Source of the DNA: Hemileia vastatrix
Lineage: Eukaryota > Basidiomycota > Pucciniomycetes > Pucciniales > Zaghouaniaceae
Direction: 5' to 3'
Assembly (NCBI GenBank): GCA_030280995.1
Contig: JASXTE010000016.1
Span: forward strand, 24,141,501-24,205,500
Length of the DNA: 64,000 bases
Shown here: positions 1 to 11,408 of the stretch, one piece after another
Numbering within the stretch: the first letter of the stretch is position 1
Layout of the letters: every line of letters starts with the position of its first letter
Notes under the pieces: generated by a model
What the model was told of the DNA's origin: nothing
The model's input: the letters and a program-made list of their open reading frames with translations, nothing else
Database searches by the model: none
Program-made: the position numbers and the translations under genes

Positions 1-1
1 T

Positions 2-2974
2 GAACTTGGCCTTGTAAAAGATCATGAAATGAAGATTAGTTTAACCTGTAATATGGATAATATTCCTGCTAGTCTTAGAAAGAAACCATACCCTGCTTCA
101 CCAATGAAGAGGAAAGACATAGAGGATAACATTAAGATGTTATTAAAAATGAACATTCTTGAGAAGGTTGAAACTACACCAAAATATTGTGTAATATCAC
201 CAGTGCTAATTTCTTATGAACAAGATAAAGCAAGACTGTGCGGTGATTATAGAGCATTAAATACATTTACAGTAGATGATATTTATCCCTTGCCAAGGAT
301 TGCCTCTATACATGCTACCCTTAAAGGTGCTAAATATATAAGTTGCCTAGATGGAAATAAAGGGTACCATCAAATTATTTTTGAAAAGAACTCACAGAAC
401 TTTTTGTAGATAACAACACACATGGGAATTTATAAGTATGTCAGAATGCCATTTGGACCAAAAAATGCTCCATCAGTATTTAAGAAGTTAATGGATATAA
501 CATTCCATAATGAAATGATTGAGGGATGGTTAATGGTATACATTGATAACATCATAGTGTTCTCAAAAACTTATGATGAACACTTAATCCATTTAAGGAA
601 AGTATTTCAAAAAATGTATGAAATAAAAATGACCCTTGAAATGAAAATATGTAAATTTGGGTTTGAATCTTTAAAAGTGTTTGGTCATATTGTATCTGGC
701 TTACAAATATGTGTAGACCAAAACAAAGTGGCTGCAATAAATAATATTGGCATTCCTCAAAATGTAAAGGATGTACAATCTTTTCTTGGAATGTGTGGTT
801 ATTATAGACAATATATAAAAAACTACCAATCAATTGCTGCACCACTGGCCACACTGATAAAGAAATCAGAAGCTTTCATTTGGAATAATGAAAGACAACA
901 AGCTTTTGATAAGTTAAAAGAATGTTTAATGACAGCTCCTATCTTGGGTTTACCAGATTTCCAATTACCTTTTGTATTATATACAGATGCAAGTTTTATT
1001 GGACTGGGTGCTGCTTTGCATCAAAAACAACTTATTGAAGGAAAAATGTCAGAAGTATTAATCTGCTATATTTCACGTACTCTGAGAAGTAGTGAATTGA
1101 AATATGGTGCTACTCAACTTGAATGTTTGGCAGTAGTATGGGCTCTTGAGAAGCTACATTATTACCTTGAAGACCAAAAATTTGAGTTAATAACTGACTG
1201 TAGTGCAGTTAAGTCACTCTTAAACATGAAAACTCCTAATAGACACATGTTTAGATGGCAATTAGCTGTACAAGAATAAAGAGGCCGGATGACTATTACA
1301 CATAGAGCAGGAACCTTGCACTCTAATGTAGATCTGTTATCTAGAGTACCTCTGCCTAATAATGATGATAATCCTGCTTATGTTCCTGAGTCAGAGATTA
1401 TTAACATTTATGGCATTTTTATTGTAGATCTTGAGGATGAATTTATGCAATCAATTCTTGATAATTATAATTCAGATCCTGACTTGAGTAAAGTAACTAC
1501 AATATTAACTGATCCATCTAATGCTTCAATGGATGTTTTAATAAAAACATTACCAATTAAGTATAAAGAGGCATTAGAAAAAGGAAAATTTTCCATTGAG
1601 GATGGTTTTATATATTACAGGAAAAAATTAAGTAATGTAATTTTAATTCCCCCTTCAATGAAGGAGTTAATGTTAAGAATATGTCATGATGATATATTAG
1701 CAGGTCATTTTGACTACCATAAAACATTAACCAGAGTAAAAAACACAGCTTGGTGGATTAACATGTCTGAGGATGTTCAGAAATATGTTGAAACATGTGA
1801 TTCTTGTCAAAAATCTAAAAGATTAACAGGCAAAAGAGCTGGTTTATTACAACAAATTGAGCAACTAAAAGCTCCATGGGAAATCATTAACATGGACTTT
1901 GTAACAGGTTTGCCAATAGCAGGGCATAAGAGTTATAACTCCTGCTGGGTAATTGTAGATAGATTTACAAAGATGTGTAAATTTATTCCTACCCACAAAG
2001 AGGTTTCTGCAAAGGACTTAGCTTTTTTATGGTGGACACAAATGTTAAATACAGCAGGTTTCCCCAAAGCAATAGTTTCTGACAGAGATCCTAAATTTAC
2101 TTCTGAGTTCTGGACATCACTTATGGATGTTTCAGGGTGTCAATTAAAACTTTCTACAGCACACCATCCACAAACTGATGGGCTAGCAGAAAGAATGATA
2201 CAAACTTTAGAAGATATGATAAGAAGATACTGTGCTTTTGGTCTTAATTTTAAAGACAATGACAAATTCAGGCATGATTGGGTAACCCTTATCCCAGGTT
2301 TAGAATTTGCATACAATAGTACAGTACATTCTGTCACTGGCAAAAAGCCATTTGAGTTATGGTTGGGTTATGTACCTAATACCCCTGCTAAAACTCTTAA
2401 TAAGTTACCTAGATTGGATATCCATCCAGGTACTAAATCTTTTCTTCAGATGCAGGAATTATGCAGAAAACATGCTCAAGAATGTATAAATAAGGCGTTT
2501 GAGTATGAAAAGAAAAGATGGGATAAATCCCATAAAGAACAAATGTTCAAAGAGGGTGATGAAGTCCTTATTTCAAAACTACATTTCAATTTAAATGTTA
2601 ATGTTAAATTGAAGGATCCATTCATTGGACCATTTGTAGTTAAAAAGATGGTTGGTAATAATGCTGTTGAGGTTATTCTATATGCACCATATGATAGAAA
2701 ACATCCAGTATTTCCTATTTCTCTTATAAAACCATACCATTCTAATGATACTTCTCTATTTCCAAGAAGATCAGGAAGGCATAAACAGAAACCTGAAGAA
2801 ATAGTTGAAAAGGCAGAAATTGAAAAGATACTTAAAAAGAGACACCTTACTAAAGAAAAGGGAGTTGAGTATCTATTAAGATTTAAAAATAAATCAAGTG
2901 AATATGACCAGTGGATTCCAGAAAATGAAATCTCTGATCTTAAAAATCTCTTGAAAAAATTTAAATCTAAATAA
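2..2974 (+). pseudogene. Ty3/gypsy pol remnant (RT, RNase H, integrase, chromodomain)
   Basis: One continuous reading frame broken only by two nonsense codons, TAG at 407-409 and TAA at 1277-1279. In order it shows: reverse transcriptase with YPLPRI, the RMPFG-KNAPS block and a YIDN box (538-550) where YIDD is expected; RNase H beginning at YTDAS; integrase with an HHCC zinc finger ending CDSCQKSK and a DDE core (INMDF, SDRDPKF, HHPQTDGLAERM); and a C-terminal chromodomain at about 2810-2945 with the WIPENEI block. The second catalytic Asp of the RT box is Asn (AAC at 548-550). Together with the two stops this makes the copy non-functional. Chromodomains of this clade are known to steer integration to marked chromatin. 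The 5' part (gag, protease) is outside the window. Confidence 0.9.
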
Positions 2975-3091
2975 TACTGTTTATTCAGTATATGTATTAT
3001 AAAAATTATTTTTTATTTTTTATATTTCACTCCTTAGTTTTAATTAAAATGTCTTAACATTTTTTTTATTGTTTTTTTTGGGGTGAGGGAG

Positions 3092-3290
3092 TGTCAGCCT
3101 AAATATCCTTAGGACTGAGTATTTCTTATGCTTAAAATAAGATAACCTTAAGTAAATTAAACTTATATCTTAAAAATAAGGTTAAAATAATAATATATAT
3201 TATTTTATTATATATATATATAATTATTATTCTATTATATAACTTATAGTAGTTTAAATAGCTTATCCATGGCCTAATAATACTTATTAA
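3092..3290 (+). repeat. Gypsy 1 3' LTR, left part
   Basis: Begins TGTCAGCC directly after a purine-rich tract (ggggtgagggag, ending 3091) that fits the plus-strand primer site. It is AT-rich and stops at the TAA target site where the CACTA element begins. Its continuation is at 10428-11408. Confidence 0.8.
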
Positions 3291-3311
3291 CACTACAGGG
3301 AAAGACCTGTC
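3291..3311 (+). repeat. CACTA left terminal inverted repeat
   Basis: CACTACAGGGAAAGACCTGT plus one base. It pairs with 10407-10427 with mismatches at positions 4, 14 and 16. It is preceded by TAA. Confidence 0.9.
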
Positions 3312-3332
3312 CTTTCATCATGTTACGACGAC

Positions 3333-3456
3333 GGTCGCAACATTTGGCAATGCATTATATATGAATTGTCGCTCCAAAATTTGGAAGCGACATGTGAGTA
3401 CCATGTGATTGTAGTGACACGACAAGTGATAATCATGTGTTTGTAATGAAGCGACA
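3333..3456. promoter_or_regulatory. CACTA left subterminal motif cluster
   Basis: TGTCGC occurs at 3367-3372 and its reverse complement GCGACA at 3387-3392 and 3451-3456, with a near match ggtcgc at 3333-3338. The same hexamer recurs at the right end (10282-10287 and 10324-10329). In plant CACTA elements, short subterminal motifs in both orientations are bound by an element-encoded protein. That function here is inference. Confidence 0.6.
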
Positions 3457-3592
3457 ACTACCCAGTTGGCACCATTTTTGCATCTTGTATTGCTCATTTT
3501 CCCTCATTTTGATCATATCTCATTGCACCCAGTTGAAGACTATTCGCTTTAGTATCTCTCTCTCCTCTTCATATCAATAAAACTATCTCAGA

Positions 3593-6579
3593 ATGAGATT
3601 TTGTCAATGCTCCGAATGTATCCAGCAATTGTGCTTAAATCACGAAGGCCAAGACCAATATGGAAAATACGTTTCTCCTCGCACTTTCGAAAAGCATCAT
3701 CTAAATGATATGGAAAAAAATAAGTTTATGGATTTCCGTGGAGATTCGGACAGCTCACCTGACGAGTCATCTTCTCTTAATGCATCTATTCCACTTAGCA
3801 AACCATCAGATGATGGAGAAAGATATCCTGATGATAGTAGTGATGTAACTGGTAAGTTGTTTTATCAGTGACACTTCTCAAACTTTTCAACTGACCTTTT
3901 ATCTGAGTTAATTTAAAAAAGGATCTTTGAGGATGATAAACAATTGGCTTTACGTTGGCTGTAATCTGAGCAGGGAAAAATGTATCAGCACTACGAAAAT
4001 GATTGTAAATATTATTAAAGATTCTCAGAACTCCTCGATTCCTATCTCATCGCTTGATAAATTTCCACTTGATCCTCGAACTAATCTGAAGCGGTCTGAC
4101 TTGATTGTCAATTTCTTGAATATGACATGTTGCCCAAAGTGTTTTCATCTATATCCACAGGATGATAGTTGTCCAGCTCTTTGTACTTATAAAATGTTTC
4201 GTACTTCAACTCCATGTAATGAGCCACTATTCTATTTCAAAAATGGACTTCGTGCAATTAAAGATCCTCGACAACCCACAAAAAACCGTGCAGCATCAAA
4301 TAGTTTCCCCAAAGAGATTTGTGTTCCTTATCTGGTATTTGTGGTTCAGAAAATATTAACTTGGATTCAATGGCTTCTAGGCAGGTCAGATGTTGAAGAG
4401 GCGATAGAAAACTGGGCAAAAGAAGTCAATGAAAACAATAGCTTCTTCTCTGACGTGCAGCATGGTACTGCATTTAAGAACATGGAATGGAATAAGCATC
4501 CTGATTCGTTGAACTTGGCTATCTCTATATTTATTGATTGGTTCAACCCCAAAGGAAATAAAATAGCTGGCAAGGTAAAATCAATGGGAATAATATCTTT
4601 CAGCTGTCTCAACCTCCCACCTGGACTCCGTAACAAGATTGGCCAGATTTGTATTGCTGGAATAACACCTGGACCTAATGCTCAAGCTACCAAAACTATT
4701 AATCATATATTGAAGCCATTTGTTGATGAGCTGATAACTCTTGAGAATGGAGTTGTAATTCCAACGTTTCTGAAACCTGAAGGGCGTATGGTGCAAGTGA
4801 GACTTCTCTCATTAGTTGGTGATCTACCTGCAACAAAAAAGGCTGCTGGATTTGCATCACACTCGGAAACTCAGTTTTGCACATGGTGTATGGCCAAATG
4901 TGATCAAATATCATTCTTAAAATGTGAAGAAAAAAGGCTTAAAAGTGAAGTTATCAAAATTGCAAAAAAGTCACGAGATGCAAGAGTTCAAAGTACTAGA
5001 GAATTTTTGCTTAAGGAAAGTGGTGTACGGTGGTCTGAACTCAACCGGCTAAATTACTGGGATCCGACACAACATGTAGTGCTAGGTGTGATGCACAATT
5101 GGTTTGAAGGTGTTCTTAGTGATCATTTTCAACACCGTTGGAGATTCAGGAGTGTTCCGGCATATATAACTAGGAAATGAAGTCTACCACAAAGCCTCAG
5201 TCAAGCTATGAAACGTGTACAACTTGATAGCAATATAGAAGTAACCATCATTGATTCCAGCTCTGATGATGATGATGATGATGATGATGAGGAGGAGGAG
5301 GAGGAGGAGGAGGAGGATGACTTGGAGCTGGAAAATGGACGGGACGGGCAGTTCTTTTCTCAGAGTCTCATTGAAAAATTTCAATCCTTCATGAAAGGTG
5401 TGGTTCTACCAAGTGGTTTAGCTAAAATTCCTCAAAATCTTGGTGAAGACAGACATGAACGGCTCACTGCATATCAATGGTACACGCTATTTTCCTACGT
5501 AATACCTCTAGTTATCTTGGAGCTTTTTATAAACAATGTCAAGAAGCTGCGACCAGGGTCAAACCGATTACGATTTCTTTACAATACAGGTCATTTGGTT
5601 ATGTGTACACATATTTTATGTTCAAGAAGTCTTGATATAGATTTAATCAACAGATTTGAAATCTAATATGAAAAGTATAGCATTTCAGTAAAAAAGCTCT
5701 TCCCTGACTGTAAAGTAAAGCCCAACCACCATTTTTCACTTCACCTGCCTGAGCAAATGAAAACTTGGGGGCCTTTAACTGCGATTTCTGAGTTTCCAGG
5801 TGAGAGGCTTATTGGTTTTTTGCAAAAAATCAACACTAACAACAAAGCAGGTGAGAACTATAAACACAATTTGAGTTTTTTTATTAACTATTGATCAAAG
5901 TGGTATTTGTGAAATAGATAAGATAAACATTACAATGATGAGGCGAGGTTGTGAACTACAAAGGCTGATGGTGAAAAAGGAATATCAGGATATGAAAAAT
6001 GGGAAAAAGAAAATCGGTCAAAATAGAAAAGCTAGAGAAATCGACTTACCTGATGATGTTTAAAACCTTTTGTGGGAATTTGTCAAAAAGGAAGATAAAA
6101 ATGTTCAACACCGACACAAAATTCCTCTTCCTGTGGACTCAAAAGTGTTCTTAGGATTTGCATCACCAATCCAAAATTTATCCTATGGCGATCTCTTCCT
6201 ATCTGTCACAAAACCCAACAACTGCATATTTTGGAAAGATGAATTGTGTAACGTTCAGTATGGTTTGATTGAAAAAATTTATGAATTCAGAGATCATTTG
6301 AAGAATTTACAAAAAGTCCTATTTGTTTTTCCAATCACAAATATATACCCAAAAAAATTAAATGTCCCATCCTCAGCATTTCGATACCTCTTATACCTTC
6401 ACAAAGTAGTTGTAGGGCAAATAAATTATAAAAAGAAGGTAATTGTCAAGCCTTCCAATGTGACATGTGTAGCAGCATATAAGTTTTTGCCAAAAAAAAC
6501 CTTTTCTATTTCTCTTAATGGAATCATCCTCATGCCCCACGATCATTCTCCTCTCCTTGATATCTCTAATATTGATTGA
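3593..6579 (+). pseudogene. Tnp2-type (CACTA/Plavaka-like) transposase, three exons, three nonsense codons
   Basis: Exon 1 is 3593-3851, exon 2 is 3922-5850 and exon 3 is 5918-6579. The GT-AG introns at 3852-3921 (70 bp) and 5851-5917 (67 bp) each keep the frame in phase 1. The N-terminus has a CQCSEC cysteine cluster. The core has blocks I expect of this family: FIDWFNPKGNK, CLNLPPGLRNK, LVGDLPATKKAAGFASHS with FCTWC, and VLGVMHNWFEG. The Asp in FIDW, the Asp in GDLP and the Glu in WFEG are plausible DDE residues. An Asp/Glu run coded by GAT/GAG triplets (about 5263-5318) separates core and C-terminal part, which has FPGERLIGFLQKI followed by TMMRR. Stops TGA 5178-5180, TAA 5664-5666 and TAA 6061-6063 inactivate it. 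Confidence 0.85.
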
Positions 6580-7188
6580 TTATATCTTAATCTCTTTTCA
6601 AGATATTTTTGTTTTTCTTTTTCACTATCTTACTTACTTATCAATGTTTTCACATATCTTCACTTGTTAATTTTCATGTAATTGCTGTGCTAAAAGTCAA
6701 ATAGTATGTTTTCTCAAGTGTTGTAATTAAGTAATTTTATTAAAAATTTATTAAATAGTATGAAAATGCAGAATATATATGAAATAATGCTTGCACAGTT
6801 CATTTGTTATCAGCTGTTTGTGGCAAAAATGTTTGTATTCTTCAAAAGCAAACTGGAAATGATTTATTAGTGTCACCCGAATCAAGTGAGTGGTGGAAGG
6901 TTTTGTCACAAAAGGCATGATACTTGATGTTATGCATGTAATTTTACCTGGACATCTCACAAAACACTCGAGGTTCTATATTTTCACCTGAATTTTGTGA
7001 AACAATGGTCCAATATTTATTGTCTATATAACTCATATGCTTTTCTAAGCCATTGTATAAATAATTTTGATCTCTAGAGACAAAAAAACAATAAAATTAT
7101 CATTTCACCATCAATAAATCAATAAATCTCATTACAAAGAGTAAAATGTGCAATAAATATGAAAAATTTCACATCATTAGCATTAGCA
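6580..7188. other. Intergenic spacer between the two convergent CACTA genes
   Basis: AT-rich, with no supported gene. It must hold the 3' ends of both transcription units. Confidence 0.6.
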
Positions 7189-9234
7189 TCAAAAGTTTCC
7201 CTGCTCGACTCCTTCCATTTTATCATCATCACCTTTGATTTCCTCTTCCTCCTCCTCTTCATAATCCCCTTCTTCCCCTTCTTCTGCTTCCTCTTCCCCT
7301 TGCCCATCTACATAATCAGGATCATTAGCCTCTTCGTCTTCCTCCTCCTCCTCAAGTGCACTCCTCTTTTTAGCATTCTGGCCAAAATGCTGATCATTTT
7401 CGGTAGGTTTTTTCTGAGTAACATATAAGTAACTTTCATCGTCATATAACTTTCCAGCGTCCCCTTCTTCAAAGGCATCATCAGATTCATCTTTTTCTCG
7501 TTCTTCAGTATGTATAGGATGACACTCCTCTTGTTCATCTGAAGAATCTTCCTGTTCTGAGTCACTTAATAATCCGTATGCACCAGCATGGAAATGCCAG
7601 AACTTTGATGTGAATTTTGATTCGCAGTCTTTTTCATCAGGGTGAGTTTGGCCTTTAGGCAAAAGTGAGTCATTGGCATTTGGAAGAAATGCAACTTTAC
7701 CAGTGTTGACAATTGTTTGTTGTTGAGCTTGGGTAAGTTTCAAAAACCATTGGGGGTCATAAAAATCAAATGGAAGTCGCTTTGGGGCCACTTTAAAAGT
7801 TGATTCAATCGTGTTCTTAGGTAATCGACGAATCCTTCGACGAGAGGTTGGGTCTTGCTCACTAGCTTGAATCATTCTTATATCTAAACGGCGCATGAAA
7901 CGACTAGCATTTTTGGAGCGATAGGGCAATGTTTTGATAAGAAAATACCCTTTTTCTTCAATGAATTCATCATCACTATGGGCTGTGACTTGATCTAGTA
8001 TTTTCATGTATCGTTTCGGAAATTTATTTTGCTTTCCAAACTCAACTCGCGCATCTCTCAACTGTAAAGATTATATTAATTTCAAAATTAAAAAATGAGT
8101 ATACTGAGACACTTACTCGCTCTCTGTTCTTCTGAATTCTTCGCCTATATGAATCTTTCACATTTTTCCCTGCCTCCTTCTTCTCCTTCTTGAATCTGAT
8201 AAGCATTAAATAATGCACAAAGTGATTGTATGCTTGAATTAGCAATGGCATGTTTTCAAGATATTTTGGATTAATGTTGAGAAACGTGTAAGCTTTTGAA
8301 GCAGAAATCTCGCGAAAGGTCGTTATTGCAGATATTCGACAAGCAGCATTGTACAATGATGAAGGGTCCTCTTCAAGGTTTGGACACCAAATTTGTATAC
8401 CTAAGCGTGTTAAGAGTCCTTTGGCATATTTGACAAAGTTATCATATACATATACTAAGGAGCGGCCAATTTTCACACTACCAGACTTCACATGATCAAG
8501 TGTCGTAACTTCTTTTATGGGAACAAGGGCAGGTGATGAGTTTAGCTTTACGACCTGTTTAATTTGATCTTCATCTGAGAATTGAGAATAAAAAAATTCC
8601 AGTTCAGCTGGTTGGGGTGCTGTAGGGACAGAATCTTGCTTCAATAGCCCCCAAAGGATCTTGATATGTATGAACATTGCATTCTGAAAAAAAAGAGTTA
8701 AATTACTGTACATATACAAAATATGTCAAAAAATAGCACCTTAGTCGTAGCAAAATCTGGCGGGAAGTCACCGGTTTGTAGTTGGGCAGGGTTACGTTGG
8801 GGGGATGGGATGGGAGGAGCTTCAGAGATTTTTTTGACTTGCTTTACTGGCTTTTCCGGGCTTCTTGAACTTTCATAGCCAGTTGGAGGTGGTGCAGATG
8901 CAGCACGAACATTCCTTGTAGCTGAAACTGACGGTTTTGATGAGCTGGAGGGTGTGGGACCACCATTTGCTTTTTTTGCAGGTGGATTGCCGACTGAACT
9001 ATTAGCATGTGCTTTTTTCTTTGATGGGAGAGAATTTTGAGCTGAATCACTTCTGTCCATTGATTCAAGGGAATGCAACTTGTCAGCTAATTCTCCAATG
9101 ATGCTGTCATACTTTGATTCTTGTTGATGAGCGAAATCCTTGAGAAAAGCTTGAAATTGTGCTGCTTGTGCAGCTAAAGCTTGTGAAACTTCATGTGCAG
9201 GATTAGCACCTTCAACATCCCTGCTCATGTCCAT
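7189..9234 (-). CDS. CACTA second gene, intact three-exon ORF (644 aa), possible TnpA-like accessory protein
   Basis: Exons run 9234-8740, 8683-8117 and 8061-7189. The introns at 8684-8739 (56 bp) and 8062-8116 (55 bp) have GT and AG ends and are both phase 0. The splice adds up to 1935 nt without an internal stop. The N-terminus (about residues 10-60) is Ala/Gln-rich and could form a coiled coil, followed by a Lys/Ser/Pro-rich linker with basic clusters. The central part (about 165-350) looks globular. The C-terminus (about 580-644) is almost entirely Asp/Glu. I recognise no catalytic domain. A remnant with a similar block (P-K-LP followed by a Tyr and a Leu-rich stretch) lies beside the other Tnp2 transposase at 45.3-45.7 kb, which supports a conserved second transposon gene. 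A role in binding subterminal motifs is inferred from position only. A shorter start cannot be excluded. Confidence 0.75.
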
Positions 9235-10281
9235 TTACTATAAAACAATCAAAAATAAGCAAAAGAATAACATATACAATATTTAGCATTCACAAAGCAA
9301 GCAGACTAAAAAAATTAATAAATGCAATGACAAAAAAATCAAATGAAAGCTCACGAATAACAAGATTCAAAGAGATTTTCTGGACAGGGAAGAGTGGTGC
9401 CTCAAAAAAGAATGGCAAAGTATTTAAAGAAAATCAGTATAGAAAAAATGATAATGGTATAAAATTACGTACCAAAAGAGCTGTTGAATACTAAATTTTC
9501 CACATGTCTATGATATGTATTATAATCAATTCATTCCAAGACGAGAAAAAAAGGATCGATCAGTTTCATACTTTTAATTGTAAGAAAAGAATAGAGAAAG
9601 AAAGAAAGAACGAATGAATGAAAGGAATAAAAGGAAGTCAAAAAAGAAGAAGTTTTGTCTGAGAAAAAATAAAATGAAAAGAGCAAAAGGGAAACATGAA
9701 AGATATAAAGAGAGAGAAAGAGAAATAGAAGAAACTAGAAATTAGAAAATAAAGAAAGATGAGGAAGAAATGCATGAGGAAGTACAAAAAAAAACATGAA
9801 TACAGCAAAGTCAAAAAAGGTTGCGGAAATTTTGATGAAAAAATCTAAGTTTCTTTCAAAAAAAAAGGATTTGCCTATTCAAAAGGGTTGGAGATTAGTT
9901 GGGGGTACTGCCTTTGGAATAGACCAAACATTTTCTGGGGAGAGCAACTTTGATTTTTTTGTTAAAATTTCTGCAAGCATATGTGACTTGGCTGTATAAT
10001 TGAATAATGAGAAGAAACAAGATATACAAAAGATGATGGGAAAAAATAGAGTGAACAAACGTGTCTTCAGATGACGAGAAATGAGGAAGATAGAGGAATT
10101 CTAAGCAAAATGGAAAATAAAGGGATGAAAGGAACATTATCAGTTACTAGGACACGTGCCTGAAATAATCACAACCAGCAAGTTAATTAGCTGCTTCTGA
10201 TTTAATTCAGCTTTGTTTCTCAACTCAAGTAACGTTAAGGAAGGGGTTCAGCTTGATATTTCAGGATAGTCTATAACCAAT
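9235..10281. other. CACTA right non-coding flank
   Basis: Purine-rich, with GAAA/GAAT runs at about 9590-9780. It holds no supportable gene; the short open frames at 9796-10137 overlap on both strands and look accidental. The promoter of the minus-strand gene should lie just right of 9234. Confidence 0.5.
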
Positions 10282-10329
10282 TGTCGCATACATCTTGTAA
10301 GTTGTCACAGAGTCCCTGACAATTGTCGC
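10282..10329. promoter_or_regulatory. CACTA right subterminal motif pair
   Basis: AATTGTCGCAT occurs twice, with TGTCGC at 10282-10287 and 10324-10329. A related ttgtcac lies between them. It matches the left-end cluster. Confidence 0.6.
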
Positions 10330-10406
10330 ATCTGTGAATGGTGCCATCTATGCATGAGCTGTTGGAAATCTGCAAGTTACGACTGGACATAGCACACAGT
10401 GTATAA

Positions 10407-10427
10407 GACAGATGTTTCCCTGTTGTG
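10407..10427 (-). repeat. CACTA right terminal inverted repeat
   Basis: gacagatgtttccctgttgt plus g, followed by the TAA duplication at 10428-10430. It pairs with 3291-3311. Confidence 0.9.
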
Positions 10428-11408
10428 TAAGGTGTTAATGGAGTCATAATAAAATTATCTTAGGTGATATGAAGTAATTATTGACATACATAAGCTTATA
10501 TGTATACATAAATCTCATATTCAGTGAAATATGCAGTATATTATGTATATTTAGGTATATAAGTGGGTTTTAGCCCCTCAATAGCCTATAACCTTTGTTT
10601 TTCTGCTTATTTTAGGTCATATGGACAAAATCAGTGGACTCACAACGCCTACAGAAGCATAGACACCTATATCAGGCGCATACACCCAGTTTGGACAACT
10701 AAATTTACTTCCTTGGATGGTTATTCACGGATTTATGGGTGGAAGGATATTTCTGGGTTAATGTGGATGCTTGGGGATGTTATTGGGGGCTTGGACATTT
10801 TATTTGTTTCCTTTATATGCTTTTGGTTTCATTAAATCTCTTTTTGATTATTTATTTTACCTGTTTCTTTATGGTATCCGCTTTTATCTGGATTTTCTAT
10901 TTATGGTATGGATCTGTGTTATTATTAATAGTGATGGAGGGTCCTTACTGGAGGTCTGGGTGTTGAAACTGCTTGAAGTGGATGCCATGGGGAGGTGATT
11001 GGCCCTCACAGTGCTGTAATTGCCGGGGATAGCAGTGACATCATCTGGATTGAAGGTCTGTGCACTCCAGTGGATTTGGGTATAAGTAAGAAGGGATTTT
11101 GACGGTTATTTATCATCATTCAATTACTACAACTCCAATAAACACTACTATACAATTATTAACATTTAGAAATATATTATAAAGCCATTAAAAATTGATA
11201 TTATCTTTATATAAGCTATAAACTATATTTTATTCATCTATTTTCCACCACTAGCACGCATTTAAATCCAAGTATTGTGAGTTTTATTTGAGTATAACTA
11301 TTTTATTAGTCTTCCCCTGAGGTTTAATCACTAAATCATTTATCAATAAGTAGTAGGACCATAAATAAACACTATTATATCATACTTATATACTAGACTA
11401 TACTGACA
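10428..11408 (+). repeat. Gypsy 1 3' LTR, right part
   Basis: Continuation of the LTR begun at 3092. Leaving out the CACTA and one TAA gives about 1.18 kb. It ends CTGACA at 11408, an inverted match to the TGTCAG start. The copia frame resumes at 11409, and ggttt (11409-11413) would be the expected 5-bp duplication; its partner is outside the window. Small open frames at 10563-10998 are inside the LTR and I do not call them genes. Confidence 0.75.
10556..10563 (+). promoter_or_regulatory. Probable LTR TATA box
   Basis: TATATAAG inside the gypsy 3' LTR, where a U3 promoter is expected. It is interesting because the CACTA insertion sits upstream of it within the same LTR. Confidence 0.45.

Larger units (their letters stand above)
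3291..10427 (+). mobile_element. Complete CACTA-type DNA transposon inserted in a gypsy LTR
   Basis: Starts CACTACAGGGAAA at 3291 and ends with the inverted match TTTCCCTGTTGTG at 10427. The 21-bp terminal inverted repeats match at 18 of 21 positions. A 3-bp duplication TAA flanks both sides (3288-3290 and 10428-10430). It holds two convergent genes: a Tnp2-type transposase on plus (broken) and a three-exon second gene on minus (open). Subterminal TGTCGC/GCGACA motifs lie at both ends, the usual CACTA layout for transposase binding. The transposase has three in-frame stops, so this copy could move only with outside help. Confidence 0.92.
1..11408 (+). mobile_element. Ty3/gypsy retrotransposon 1, 5' truncated by the window edge, interrupted by a CACTA element
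   Basis: Contains a decayed pol (2-2974), a polypurine tract (about 3080-3091) and a 3' LTR that starts with TGTCAG at 3092 and ends with CTGACA at 11408. The LTR is split by the CACTA element at 3291-10427. The base right after the LTR (11409) continues a copia reverse-transcriptase reading frame, so this gypsy element was inserted inside a copia pol gene. The 5' LTR, gag and the left half of the copia lie outside the window. The pol order (RT, RNase H, integrase, chromodomain) is that of chromovirus-type Ty3/gypsy elements. Confidence 0.85.

Noticed and set aside
7159..7428. 89-codon hydrophobic plus-strand frame
   Set aside because: Antisense of the acidic C-terminus of the CACTA second gene (GAA/GAG repeats read as Phe/Leu).
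10563..10998. Three overlapping hydrophobic open frames
   Set aside because: They lie inside the gypsy LTR and overlap in different frames.
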